Assembly: GCA_007116445.1 (NCBI GenBank)
Contig: SKIM01000136.1
Location: 1 to 5,635 of the forward strand
Direction of reading: 5' to 3'
From: Natronohydrobacter sp.
Lineage (GTDB): Bacteria > Pseudomonadota > Alphaproteobacteria > Rhodobacterales > Rhodobacteraceae
DNA length: 5,635 nt
Part shown: in pieces, positions 1 to 5,635 of the stretch
How positions within the stretch are numbered: the first letter of the stretch is position 1
How the letters are laid out: the number at the start of each line of letters is the position of its first letter
Made by a program: the position numbers and the translations under genes
Notes under the pieces: model-generated
Databases searched by the model: none
What the model saw: only the letters and a program-made list of their open reading frames with translations
What the model was told of the DNA's origin: nothing

Positions 1-1204
1 ACTGGCGCAGACGCTCCAGCCCGGCCAGCCGCGTGTTCCGACGCTCCAGCACAGCGACCATGGCGCGCGCGGCGCGCGCGGTGCGGGCATCCAGACGTTC
101 GCGCCCTTTGGCGATTTCGGCAGTGATCGTTGCGGGGCGCAGCCCGGCGCTGGCACTGCGCAGGGCTTGGGTCTTCGCTGTGATCAGCGCGCGCAAACTG
201 CCCGGAAAACGGTCTGCGGACTGGTCGAGACGCTGGATCGCTGGCGCAAGCAGCGCCTCGGGCCGGGGGATGGCGCGCGACAGGTCTTGCAGGCGCTGTC
301 GGCGCTGGCTGACGGCCTGTGCGCCCACGCGGATCAGCCGCGCGTCAAGCGTGCGCAGATGGGCGCTCAGATCAGCCTGCACAGGCACCGCCATTTCCGC
401 CGCAGCCGTGGGTGTGGGCGCGCGCTGATCAGCGGCGAAGTCGATCAGCGTTGTGTCGGTTTCATGCCCCACGGCCGAGATCAGCGGGACGGCACTCGCC
501 GCTGCCGCCCGCACGACGATTTCCTCGTTGAACCCCCAGAGATCTTCAATCGAGCCGCCACCGCGCGCGACGATGATCACATCGGGACGCGGGATAGCCC
601 CCCCTTCAGGCAGCGCGTTGAAGCCCGCGATGGCGCGCGCGACCTGTGGCGCGCAGGCCTGCCCCTGCACAGCGACGGGCCAGAGCAGGACATGCACCCC
701 GAAGCGATCGTGCAAACGATGCAGGATGTCACGGATCACAGCGCCCTGCGGCGAGGTCACGACGCCAATCACGCGCGGCAGAAAGGGCAAGCGGCGCTTG
801 CGTTCTGCGGCAAAAAGCCCTTCGGCGGCGAGCGCGGCCTTGCGTTTTTCCAGCATCGCCATCAGCGCGCCCGCGCCCGCAGGCTCTACGCTTTCGACCT
901 GAAGCTGGTATTTCGACTGCGGCGCGAAAGTGGTCAGGCGGCCCGTGGCGATGACCTCCATGCCTTCTTCGGGCCGCACCTCCATCTTCGCGACCTGCCC
1001 TTTCCAGCTGACCGAGGCGATCACGGACCGGTCATCCTTCAGGTCGAAATACATGTGGCCAGTGCGCGCGATGACCACGCGCCCCACTTCGCCGCGCACC
1101 CGCACGCGCCCGAATTCCCCCTCTAACACGCGCTTGACCGCGCCTGAAATCTCGGAGACCGAGAATTCCGGGGTGTTGCTGGGGGGCTCGTCGATCAGAT
1201 CCAT
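1..1204 (-). CDS. xseA: Exodeoxyribonuclease VII large subunit (partial, 3' end beyond left edge)
   Basis: Encodes the large, catalytic subunit of exonuclease VII, which with several XseB subunits degrades single-stranded DNA from both ends to short acid-soluble oligonucleotides, in the cytoplasm. The visible 401 residues give an N-terminal OB-fold for ssDNA binding (about 10-110, with PEFSVSEISGAVKR and GHMYFDLKDD), then the catalytic domain with ARGGGSIEDLWGFNEE (213-228) and AVGHETDTTLIDFAAD (244-259), followed by RAPTPTAAAE. From about residue 275 an Arg/Leu/Ala-rich stretch matches the long helical region typical of the family. Family members are roughly 440-530 residues, so the C-terminus is cut by the window, not broken. 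I chose the ATG at 1204 because MDLIDEP fits the family N-terminus and an AAGGA (1216-1220) precedes it by 11 nt. In-frame ATGs at 1216 and 1225 are alternatives. It is transcribed divergently from purD. Family call is near certain; the start is less so. Confidence 0.97.
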   Translation of the reverse strand, partial: MDLIDEPPSNTPEFSVSEISGAVKRVLEGEFGRVRVRGEVGRVVIARTGHMYFDLKDDRSVIASVSWKGQVAKMEVRPEEGMEVIATGRLTTFAPQSKYQLQVESVEPAGAGALMAMLEKRKAALAAEGLFAAERKRRLPFLPRVIGVVTSPQGAVIRDILHRLHDRFGVHVLLWPVAVQGQACAPQVARAIAGFNALPEGGAIPRPDVIIVARGGGSIEDLWGFNEEIVVRAAAASAVPLISAVGHETDTTLIDFAADQRAPTPTAAAEMAVPVQADLSAHLRTLDARLIRVGAQAVSQRRQRLQDLSRAIPRPEALLAPAIQRLDQSADRFPGSLRALITAKTQALRSASAGLRPATITAEIAKGRERLDARTARAARAMVAVLERRNTRLAGLERLRQ

Positions 1205-1218
1205 TGCGCGTCTCATCC

Positions 1219-1247
1219 TTGTCATGGCGGCGCTGCCACCCTAGAAC
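1219..1247 (+). promoter_or_regulatory. Candidate sigma-70 type promoter for purD
   Basis: TTGTCA (1219-1224) matches the -35 consensus TTGACA at five of six bases. After a 17-bp spacer, TAGAAC (1242-1247) matches TATAAT at four of six. Transcription would begin near 1254, leaving a leader of about 26 nt before the purD ATG at 1280. The -35 box overlaps the xseA ribosome-binding region, so the two divergent genes share this short stretch. This is read by eye; the -10 is imperfect, which is common in GC-rich alphaproteobacteria. Confidence 0.4.
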
Positions 1248-1279
1248 GCGCGGGCGGATTGGCCAAGAGAGGGCGGGCA

Positions 1280-2542
1280 ATGAATATTCTGGTTCTGGGC
1301 AGTGGCGGGCGGGAACATGCGCTGGCCTGGGCGATCTTGCAAAACCCCAAATGCGACCGGCTGATCTGCGCGCCGGGCAATGCGGGGATGGAAGCGCTGG
1401 CGGAATGCGCCGATCTCGATATCTGCGACGGTGGGCAAGTCGTCGAGTTTTGCAGCGACAATGCCATTGATTTCGTGGTGATCGGCCCCGAGGCCCCGCT
1501 GGCCGCTGGCGTCGCCGATGCGCTGCGCGCCGCCGGGATCGCCTGCTTCGGCCCTTCGGCCGCCGCCGCGCGGCTGGAGGCATCGAAAGCCTTCACCAAG
1601 GAAATCTGCGCTGCCGTCAATGCCCCCACAGCGGGATATGCGCATTTCACGGATGCTCAGGCTGCGCGCGCCTATATCCGCGAACAAGGCGCGCCCATCG
1701 TGATCAAGGCCGACGGCCTTGCCGCAGGCAAGGGTGTGATCATCGCCATGACCGAGGCCGAGGCCGAAGCGGCCATTGACCTGATGTTCGGCGGCGAATT
1801 CGGCGCGGCGGGGGCCGAAGTCGTGATCGAGGAATTCATGGAGGGCGAAGAAGCATCCTTCTTCGTGCTTGTCGATGGCAACACCTGTCTGGCGATTGGC
1901 ACGGCGCAGGACCACAAGCGCGTGGGCGACGGCGATACTGGCCCCAACACCGGCGGCATGGGCGCCTATTCCCCCGCACCGGTGCTGACCAACGCGATTG
2001 CCGAGGCTGCGATGGCCCAGATCATCCACCCCACCATGGCCGAAATGGCGCGGCGCGGGATGCCCTATCAGGGCGTGCTCTATGCCGGGCTGATGATCAA
2101 GGACGGGCAAGCGCGGCTGGTGGAATACAACGCCCGCTTTGGCGACCCGGAATGTCAGGTGCTGATGCTGCGGCTCGGCGGGCAGGCGCTCGATCTAATG
2201 CTGGCCTGTGCCGAAGGGCGACTGCAGAAGATGGCGGTCAACTGGGCCGAAGATCATGCGCTTTGCGTGGTGATGGCGGCGCAAGGGTATCCCGGCGCAT
2301 ATGCGAAGGGGAGCGAGATCAAGGGGCTGGAGGCCTGCCCCGAAGATAGCGCCCATATGGTCTTTCACGCAGGCACCAAGGCCCAAGCCGGGCGCGTTCT
2401 TGCCAATGGCGGGCGCGTGCTGGGCATCACTGCGCGCGGAGCAACCCTGGCAGAGGCACAGGCGCGCGCCTATGGGATGGTGGACCGTATCGACTGGCCC
2501 GATGGCTTTTGCCGCCGCGATATCGGATGGCGGGCCCTGTAG
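1280..2542 (+). CDS. purD: Phosphoribosylamine-glycine ligase (GAR synthetase), complete
   Basis: Catalyses the second step of de novo purine synthesis: ATP-dependent joining of glycine to 5-phosphoribosylamine to give glycinamide ribonucleotide, in the cytoplasm. The 420-residue product is of normal family length. In order it shows the N-terminal GSGGREHALAW (7-17), VIGPEAPL (67-74), the ATP-grasp lysine and glycine-rich loop KADGLAAGKGV (143-153), DHKR (211-214), GPNTGGMGAYSP (221-232), and the GARS signature RFGDPECQ (286-293), whose acidic residues bind metal-ATP. The ATG at 1280 is chosen because MNILVLGSGGREHA is the standard family start and GAGG at 1269-1272 lies 7 nt upstream. An in-frame TTG at 1259 would add seven residues with no family support. 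It is monocistronic here: divergent from xseA and convergent with the copper chaperone gene. Nothing in the sequence looks damaged. Confidence 0.98.
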   Translation: MNILVLGSGGREHALAWAILQNPKCDRLICAPGNAGMEALAECADLDICDGGQVVEFCSDNAIDFVVIGPEAPLAAGVADALRAAGIACFGPSAAAARLEASKAFTKEICAAVNAPTAGYAHFTDAQAARAYIREQGAPIVIKADGLAAGKGVIIAMTEAEAEAAIDLMFGGEFGAAGAEVVIEEFMEGEEASFFVLVDGNTCLAIGTAQDHKRVGDGDTGPNTGGMGAYSPAPVLTNAIAEAAMAQIIHPTMAEMARRGMPYQGVLYAGLMIKDGQARLVEYNARFGDPECQVLMLRLGGQALDLMLACAEGRLQKMAVNWAEDHALCVVMAAQGYPGAYAKGSEIKGLEACPEDSAHMVFHAGTKAQAGRVLANGGRVLGITARGATLAEAQARAYGMVDRIDWPDGFCRRDIGWRAL

Positions 2543-2572
2543 CACGCCAAGGCGTTGACTCTGCGGGCAAAT

Positions 2573-2597
2573 ACGCTGCGCGACAGGCGCGCAGCGT
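2573..2597. terminator. Perfect 10-bp-arm hairpin between convergent genes; possible bidirectional terminator
   Basis: ACGCTGCGCG (2573-2582), a 5-nt loop ACAGG (2583-2587), then CGCGCAGCGT (2588-2597), an exact inverted repeat. It sits 30 bp past the purD stop and 24 bp from the stop of the opposing copper chaperone gene, where a shared terminator would be expected. The U-tract is poor on both sides: CGGTT follows on the plus strand and ATTTG on the minus strand. It may therefore be a GC-rich hairpin that slows polymerase or protects 3' ends, or may need Rho. Two weaker flanking hairpins exist: ACGCC-AA-GGCGT (2544-2555) right after the purD stop, and CCTG-TAG-CAGG (2610-2620) next to the opposite stop. 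Confidence 0.6.
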
Positions 2598-2621
2598 CGG
2601 TTCAGCAAACCTGTAGCAGGC

Positions 2622-3116
2622 TCAATGCGCGTGCCCGTGGGAATGGCCGTGCGAGTGGCCATGGGAATGACCATGCGCGGGCATACGCTCAAGATCGACG
2701 GGCATGGTGATCTCGAGATCGTCACTGTCTTCGAAGACCAGTGTCACGGTGATCTCGTCACCATGTGACAGCGGCTGGGTCAGGCCAAGGAACATCAGAT
2801 GGTCCCCGCCGCGCGCGAGCATATAGCTGCCCCCCGCCGGGATCAGGAAGCCTTCTTCAACCTCGACCATGCGCATCACACCGGCCTCATTTTCGATATG
2901 AGTATGCAGTTCGACACGCGCGGCCGCGTCTGATCGCGCACCGACAACACGGCAGTCGGAAGTGCCAGAGTTGACAAATTCCATGAAGGCCGCACCCGAT
3001 TGCGACATCGCCGTGGACGCGCGGGCATAGGGATCAGTGACATTCAGGCCTTCGCAGGCGAATGCAGGCAGGCTCAGGGTTGCGGCGCAGGCCGCAGACA
3101 GGAAAATCCGTTTCAT
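2622..3116 (-). CDS. Periplasmic copper chaperone, PCu(A)C family, with His-rich C-terminal tail
   Basis: PCu(A)C proteins bind copper in the periplasm and in characterised bacteria help load the CuA or CuB centres of cytochrome oxidases. The 164-residue product has a signal peptide (MKRIFLSAACAATLSLPAFA, likely cut after residue 20; AFAC is not a canonical lipobox) and the PCu(A)C beta-sandwich at about 25-140. The copper ligand pattern is visible: His71, Met83, and His106-x-Met108 in RGGDHLMFLGL. The His71-Met83 spacing is one residue longer than the usual H-X10-M. After the domain comes an alternating tail with nine histidines (148-164). Cys21 and Cys55 could pair. I prefer the ATG at 3116 over the adjacent ATG at 3119, since AGGAG lies 6 nt before the former and only 3 nt before the latter. 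It follows a small secreted CxxC protein gene by 37 bp and is probably the last gene of that transcript. Symbols such as pccA or pcuC are used for homologues; I do not assign one. Confidence 0.92.
   Translation of the reverse strand: MKRIFLSAACAATLSLPAFACEGLNVTDPYARASTAMSQSGAAFMEFVNSGTSDCRVVGARSDAAARVELHTHIENEAGVMRMVEVEEGFLIPAGGSYMLARGGDHLMFLGLTQPLSHGDEITVTLVFEDSDDLEITMPVDLERMPAHGHSHGHSHGHSHGHAH
2625..2675 (-). repeat. Imperfect 12-bp tandem repeat encoding His-Gly-His-Ser units
   Basis: The last 17 codons of the copper chaperone gene encode HGHS three times, then HGHAH, so the DNA is about four imperfect copies of a 12-bp unit based on CAYGGNCAYTCN. Third positions differ between copies (CAT/CAC, GGT/GGC/GGG, TCC/TCG), so the copies are not identical at DNA level. 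This suggests the peptide repeat is kept by selection and is not a very recent slippage product. Confidence 0.8.
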
Positions 3117-3122
3117 CATATA

Positions 3123-3127
3123 CTCCT
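3123..3127 (-). promoter_or_regulatory. Shine-Dalgarno site that decides the copper chaperone start
   Basis: AGGAG on the minus strand, the best ribosome-binding site in the leftward cluster. Two ATGs follow directly after one another. The spacing is 3 nt to the first (3119) and 6 nt to the second (3116), favouring the second. A strong site here suggests the chaperone is translated independently of the upstream gene. Confidence 0.65.
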
Positions 3128-3153
3128 AGAGGATCTGTTCGAGAGGGCGACGA

Positions 3154-3516
3154 TCAACCAGAAGACGGGGGTGCGCGACTGTCATGCCATTGCCCCGCGG
3201 CGCAGGGCTGCGCCAGCCCACGCGACAAGACATGCTGCGCCGAGGCGAATGTCTCAGGGCTCGGGGCAATTGCGCTCCCGGGCACCAGCATCGCGTTTGA
3301 CATGACACAATCGGGACAGGGCAGGCTCTGCTCGACCGGGTTGCCGTCGGCATCAAGCGAGATCCGCACCAGACCGTAGCCTGTGCAGATGACCATGCTC
3401 AATGCGCCGGGGGCCTGATGCCGTGCTGTCGCATGGCCAATACTGGCCAGCCCCAGCGAAAGCGCCGCGATCAAAAGCGCGACATGATGCAGAAGCCTGT
3501 TCATGGCCGCATGCAT
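3154..3516 (-). CDS. Small secreted CxxC protein resembling DUF2946, probable copper-related partner
   Basis: A 120-residue protein of unknown function. A signal peptide is clear: a short basic N-terminus with Arg7, a hydrophobic core VALLIAALSLGLASI (12-26), and possible cleavage after Ala29 or Ala31. The mature part has VICTGYG (42-48, Cys44), a short beta-like stretch LVRISLDADGNPV, then LPCPDC (65-70, Cys67 and Cys70), and one more Cys105 in a Pro/Ser-rich C-terminus. Cys44 plus CPDC could bind copper or form a disulfide. This layout resembles DUF2946-type proteins, which I recall seeing beside copper genes; that assignment needs a profile search. The ATG at 3516 is 32 bp after the crotonase stop; no good Shine-Dalgarno precedes it, and the ATG at 3504 (116 residues) is an equal alternative. 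A longer frame back to 3612 would overlap the crotonase by 64 bp and is unlikely. It lies 37 bp before the PCu(A)C gene. Confidence 0.78.
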   Translation of the reverse strand: MHAAMNRLLHHVALLIAALSLGLASIGHATARHQAPGALSMVICTGYGLVRISLDADGNPVEQSLPCPDCVMSNAMLVPGSAIAPSPETFASAQHVLSRGLAQPCAAGQWHDSRAPPSSG

Positions 3517-3548
3517 ACCGTCGCGCAGCAGATCGGCAAAGCGAAAAC

Positions 3549-4163
3549 TCAGGGCACCAGCCGCTTGATCGCGGCAATATGTGCAAGCCGTGCGCCCTGC
3601 GCATCCGTGCATAGGGACATCGCCTCTGGCAGCAAAGCCTCGCGCGGCAGAATGCGCTCGATCAGCCCCCAGTCGCGGGCCTCATCAGCGGTGATCTTCG
3701 CCCCGGCCATCAGGATCATCTTGGCGCGCGCAGGCCCAATCAAGCCCGCAAGCCGCCCCGGATCGGAGGGTTGCGGCAGGAAGCCGAGTTTCATCACAGG
3801 GTAAAAGAATTTCGCTTCTGGCACGCAGATGCGCAGGTCGCAGGCCAGCGCCATCCCGAAAGCCCCGCCTGCCAATGTGCCATTCAGCGCCGCGATGGTC
3901 AGGCAATCCGCCGCCGCGATCCGCGCCGACAACGCTTCCCAAAGCGGCGAGGTCGCAAGTCCGGCGCGCGCCTCGTCCAGATCGGCACCTGCGCTGAACA
4001 CGCGGCCCGCACCTGTCAGGATCATCGCACGCGCCTGTGCCTGACCCGCGGCATCGACCAGATCGCAAAGTTGCTGCAACATCTCTGCAGTCAGGGAATT
4101 GGCCTTTTCCGCGCGCTCCAGCGTCAGCGTCCAGATGCCGTCCTTTTCCTCAACACGGATCAT
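3549..4163 (-). CDS. Short enoyl-CoA hydratase/isomerase (crotonase-fold) protein lacking both catalytic Glu
   Basis: A crotonase-superfamily protein, cytoplasmic, presumably acting on an acyl-CoA thioester. It shows the family N-terminus with RAEKANSLT (17-25), the first oxyanion-hole segment VFSAGADLDEA (55-65), the second at LNGTLAGGAFGMALACDLRI (93-112), and KFFYPVMKLGFLPQPSDPGRL (118-138). Aligned to rat mitochondrial enoyl-CoA hydratase, the positions of Glu144 and Glu164 are Gly103 and Val123 here, exactly 20 residues apart as in the reference, so neither general acid/base is present. At 204 residues it is about 50 shorter than the usual 255-260, most of the loss in the C-terminal helices. 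True hydratase activity is therefore doubtful; isomerase, thioesterase-like or other crotonase chemistry, or a binding role, remain possible. The ATG at 4163 is preceded by AAAGG about 9 nt upstream and begins 15 bp after the tamB stop, so it is very likely co-transcribed with tamB. Confidence 0.9.
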   Translation of the reverse strand: MIRVEEKDGIWTLTLERAEKANSLTAEMLQQLCDLVDAAGQAQARAMILTGAGRVFSAGADLDEARAGLATSPLWEALSARIAAADCLTIAALNGTLAGGAFGMALACDLRICVPEAKFFYPVMKLGFLPQPSDPGRLAGLIGPARAKMILMAGAKITADEARDWGLIERILPREALLPEAMSLCTDAQGARLAHIAAIKRLVP

Positions 4164-4178
4164 CGCGGCGGGCCTTTC

Positions 4179-5635
4179 TCAGTAATCACGCTCGAAGAAC
4201 AGCCCTATACCGGCACGGCCCTCGTTATCAACCCGGCCCCGCGCGGTCAGCGAGGTGGTCAGGTCGATATTGATCGACACTTCGCTGCGCCCTTCCTGAC
4301 TGACTTCGACATCGGTGTAGATATTCTCGGTCAGATAGCGCCCCAGCCGGACCGAAGTTTCGCCATCTTCCGACGTGCGCAGGTCGAGATCATCAAGCCC
4401 GATATTCTGGCGCAACCGCTCGACCACCCCTTCGCTGCGCCCCGAAAGCGTGGCGAGGGACGAGGCGAGCTGCGCCGCCTGAAACAGCGACAGCGTCTCG
4501 AACCCGCGTCCGAACAACAGCAACGAGACGATTTCTTCCTCGGGCAGTTCCGGGGTGGACTCAAAGCGGAGCTCTGGTTCATTGGCACGCCCTTCCAGCA
4601 CGATCCGCGCTGTCACCCCTGCCCGCTCGGTCGAAGCGATCAAGCGGATGAAGGGCATGAAATCACCCTGAAGGCTGGCAAACCCCTCGTTCAGATCGAA
4701 GCGATTGCCCAGCAGGTCCAGCCGTCCCCGGATCAGGTTGAACTGACCAATGGGAATGACATCTGCTGTCGTCCCCGTCAGCCGCAATGCGCCACCAAGC
4801 TCTGCATCCAGCCCGCGCCCGCGCAGGAAGATACGCCCCGGCGCGTCGATGCTCAGATCCAGACGCGACGGATTGGGCACGCGGCCAAAGGTTTCGCCCG
4901 CGAAGATCCCGGCCCGGTCCCGCGTGATCCGCGCGCCCGCGGTATCGCCCTGATGGGTCAGATTGGACGGGACATAGCCGCGCCCTGCCAGGCCCACCCG
5001 CGGAATGCGGATTTCGGTGCGATCAAGCGACAGCGCGCCAGTGATATTCGGCCCTTGCGTCAGATTTCCGTCAATCGCGACATTGCCACTGACCGTAGTC
5101 TCGAAGAGTTGCGGATTGACGATGCGCAATGCGTCAAGGCTGGCGCGCAAATTGCCGGTGATGGGGCCTGCGATATTGATCGTTCCCTCAAGCCCCAGAC
5201 GCCCACCCGTGGCCGCCCCGCCGCGCAGCGCAACAGTCACGCGCGGGCCTTGTATCTGTGCGGTAGCCGCGACATCTGTCAGGCGCAGGTTGTTGCGCGG
5301 CAGGACCACCGACACACCATTCGCCTCGGCGGTGCCCGATAGCGATGACAGTGCCAGCGGGCCGTTCAGCGTGACGTCGAATTGCGCAGGCCCCTGGATC
5401 GAACGCGGTTCCAGCCGGGGATTTATCAGCGCCAGATCCGTGCGGCCTGTGGCGCGCAGATTGCCGGTCAGATCGGTGCCCACGCTGCCCGCAACCTGCA
5501 CGGCAAGCCCCGCAGGCCCGGTCAGGCCCAGATCCAGCGCAAAGGCCCCGCCCGTGTCGCGTGCCGTGCCGGTGACCGAGACAGCACCGGTGATGCCCGG
5601 CACGATCACTGCAAGATTGCTCAGCCGCGCGTCGA
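4179..5635 (-). CDS. tamB: TamB / translocation-and-assembly module protein, C-terminal part (5' end beyond right edge)
   Basis: TamB is a large inner-membrane-anchored protein that spans the periplasm as a beta-taco tube and works with the outer-membrane protein TamA, in outer-membrane protein assembly and, in more recent work, phospholipid transport to the outer membrane. Only the last 484 residues are visible; full-length family members usually exceed 1000. Most of the segment is repetitive amphipathic beta sequence with regularly spaced Gly/Asn/Thr, as in TVALRGGAATGGRLGLEG. The conserved DUF490/TamB C-terminal domain follows, with FNLIRGRLDLLGNRFDLNEG, then ARIVLEGRANEPELRFES, then PELPEEEIVSLLLFGRG. 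The protein ends in GLFFERDY with an aromatic last residue, as is typical of the family. The frame is open to the right edge. tamA would be expected just beyond it, as in many proteobacteria. No frameshift is seen. Confidence 0.93.
   Translation of the reverse strand, partial: DARLSNLAVIVPGITGAVSVTGTARDTGGAFALDLGLTGPAGLAVQVAGSVGTDLTGNLRATGRTDLALINPRLEPRSIQGPAQFDVTLNGPLALSSLSGTAEANGVSVVLPRNNLRLTDVAATAQIQGPRVTVALRGGAATGGRLGLEGTINIAGPITGNLRASLDALRIVNPQLFETTVSGNVAIDGNLTQGPNITGALSLDRTEIRIPRVGLAGRGYVPSNLTHQGDTAGARITRDRAGIFAGETFGRVPNPSRLDLSIDAPGRIFLRGRGLDAELGGALRLTGTTADVIPIGQFNLIRGRLDLLGNRFDLNEGFASLQGDFMPFIRLIASTERAGVTARIVLEGRANEPELRFESTPELPEEEIVSLLLFGRGFETLSLFQAAQLASSLATLSGRSEGVVERLRQNIGLDDLDLRTSEDGETSVRLGRYLTENIYTDVEVSQEGRSEVSINIDLTTSLTARGRVDNEGRAGIGLFFERDY

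Noticed and set aside
167..1126. 319-codon open frame on the plus strand opposite xseA
   Set aside because: It is antisense to an unmistakable XseA sequence; the His/Arg/Asp-rich translation matches no family I recognise and has no ribosome-binding site of note.
1259..1279. TTG start for purD at 1259
   Set aside because: The ATG at 1280 gives the standard family N-terminus with a well-spaced GAGG; the added residues have no family support.
1205..1279. Purine riboswitch or PurR-type operator before purD
   Set aside because: The leader is too short for a purine aptamer and I see no convincing palindromic operator.
1241..2110. 289-codon open frame on the minus strand opposite purD
   Set aside because: It is a mirror of purD codons and begins inside purD; there is no recognisable domain.
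3549..3560. Possible frameshift truncating the crotonase C-terminus
   Set aside because: Neither of the other frames past the stop gives sequence resembling crotonase C-terminal helices, and the next gene begins within 35 bp, so the short length appears genuine.
3517..3612. N-terminal extension of the CxxC protein to an ATG at 3612
   Set aside because: It would overlap the crotonase gene by 64 bp and place 32 residues before an otherwise normal signal peptide.
3771..5342. 523-codon open frame on the plus strand opposite tamB and the crotonase gene
   Set aside because: It runs antisense across two clearly recognised proteins, has low-complexity Arg/Gln/Pro-rich sequence with no domain, and is explained by GC-rich codon bias that removes stops on the opposite strand.

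Overview
The window looks like ordinary chromosomal DNA from a GC-rich alphaproteobacterium, most likely of the order Rhodobacterales. The reasons are the strong G/C preference at third codon positions, the divergent xseA/purD arrangement, and the style of the proteins, such as a PCu(A)C copper chaperone beside a small CxxC secreted protein. This placement rests on recognising protein families by eye, not on a search. No RNA gene, transposon, CRISPR array, integrase or attachment site is visible, and coding density is about 95%.

Layout, left to right. Positions 1-1204 (minus strand) hold the first 401 codons of xseA, the large subunit of exodeoxyribonuclease VII; its 3' end lies off the left edge. 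A 75-bp divergent gap (1205-1279) carries a plausible promoter for purD. Positions 1280-2542 (plus strand) encode a complete purD, phosphoribosylamine-glycine ligase. A 79-bp convergent gap (2543-2621) holds a perfect 10-bp-arm hairpin, probably a shared terminator region. Everything to its right is on the minus strand and reads leftward as one tightly packed cluster: the C-terminal part of tamB (4179-5635, running off the right edge), a short crotonase-fold protein (3549-4163), a small secreted CxxC protein resembling DUF2946 (3154-3516), and a periplasmic PCu(A)C-type copper chaperone with a histidine-rich tail (2622-3116).

How the genes fit together. xseA and purD are housekeeping genes for DNA repair/mismatch processing and purine synthesis. 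They share only the intergenic region. In the leftward cluster, gaps are 15, 32 and 37 bp, so co-transcription is likely. The last two genes form a plausible periplasmic copper-handling pair, perhaps supplying cytochrome oxidase. TamB acts in the envelope in outer-membrane biogenesis or lipid transport, and the crotonase is cytoplasmic, so the cluster as a whole need not be one pathway.

I see no clear new system. The points most worth a second look are the crotonase that lacks both canonical catalytic glutamates, the nine-histidine alternating tail on the copper chaperone, and the uncharacterised CxxC partner next to it.
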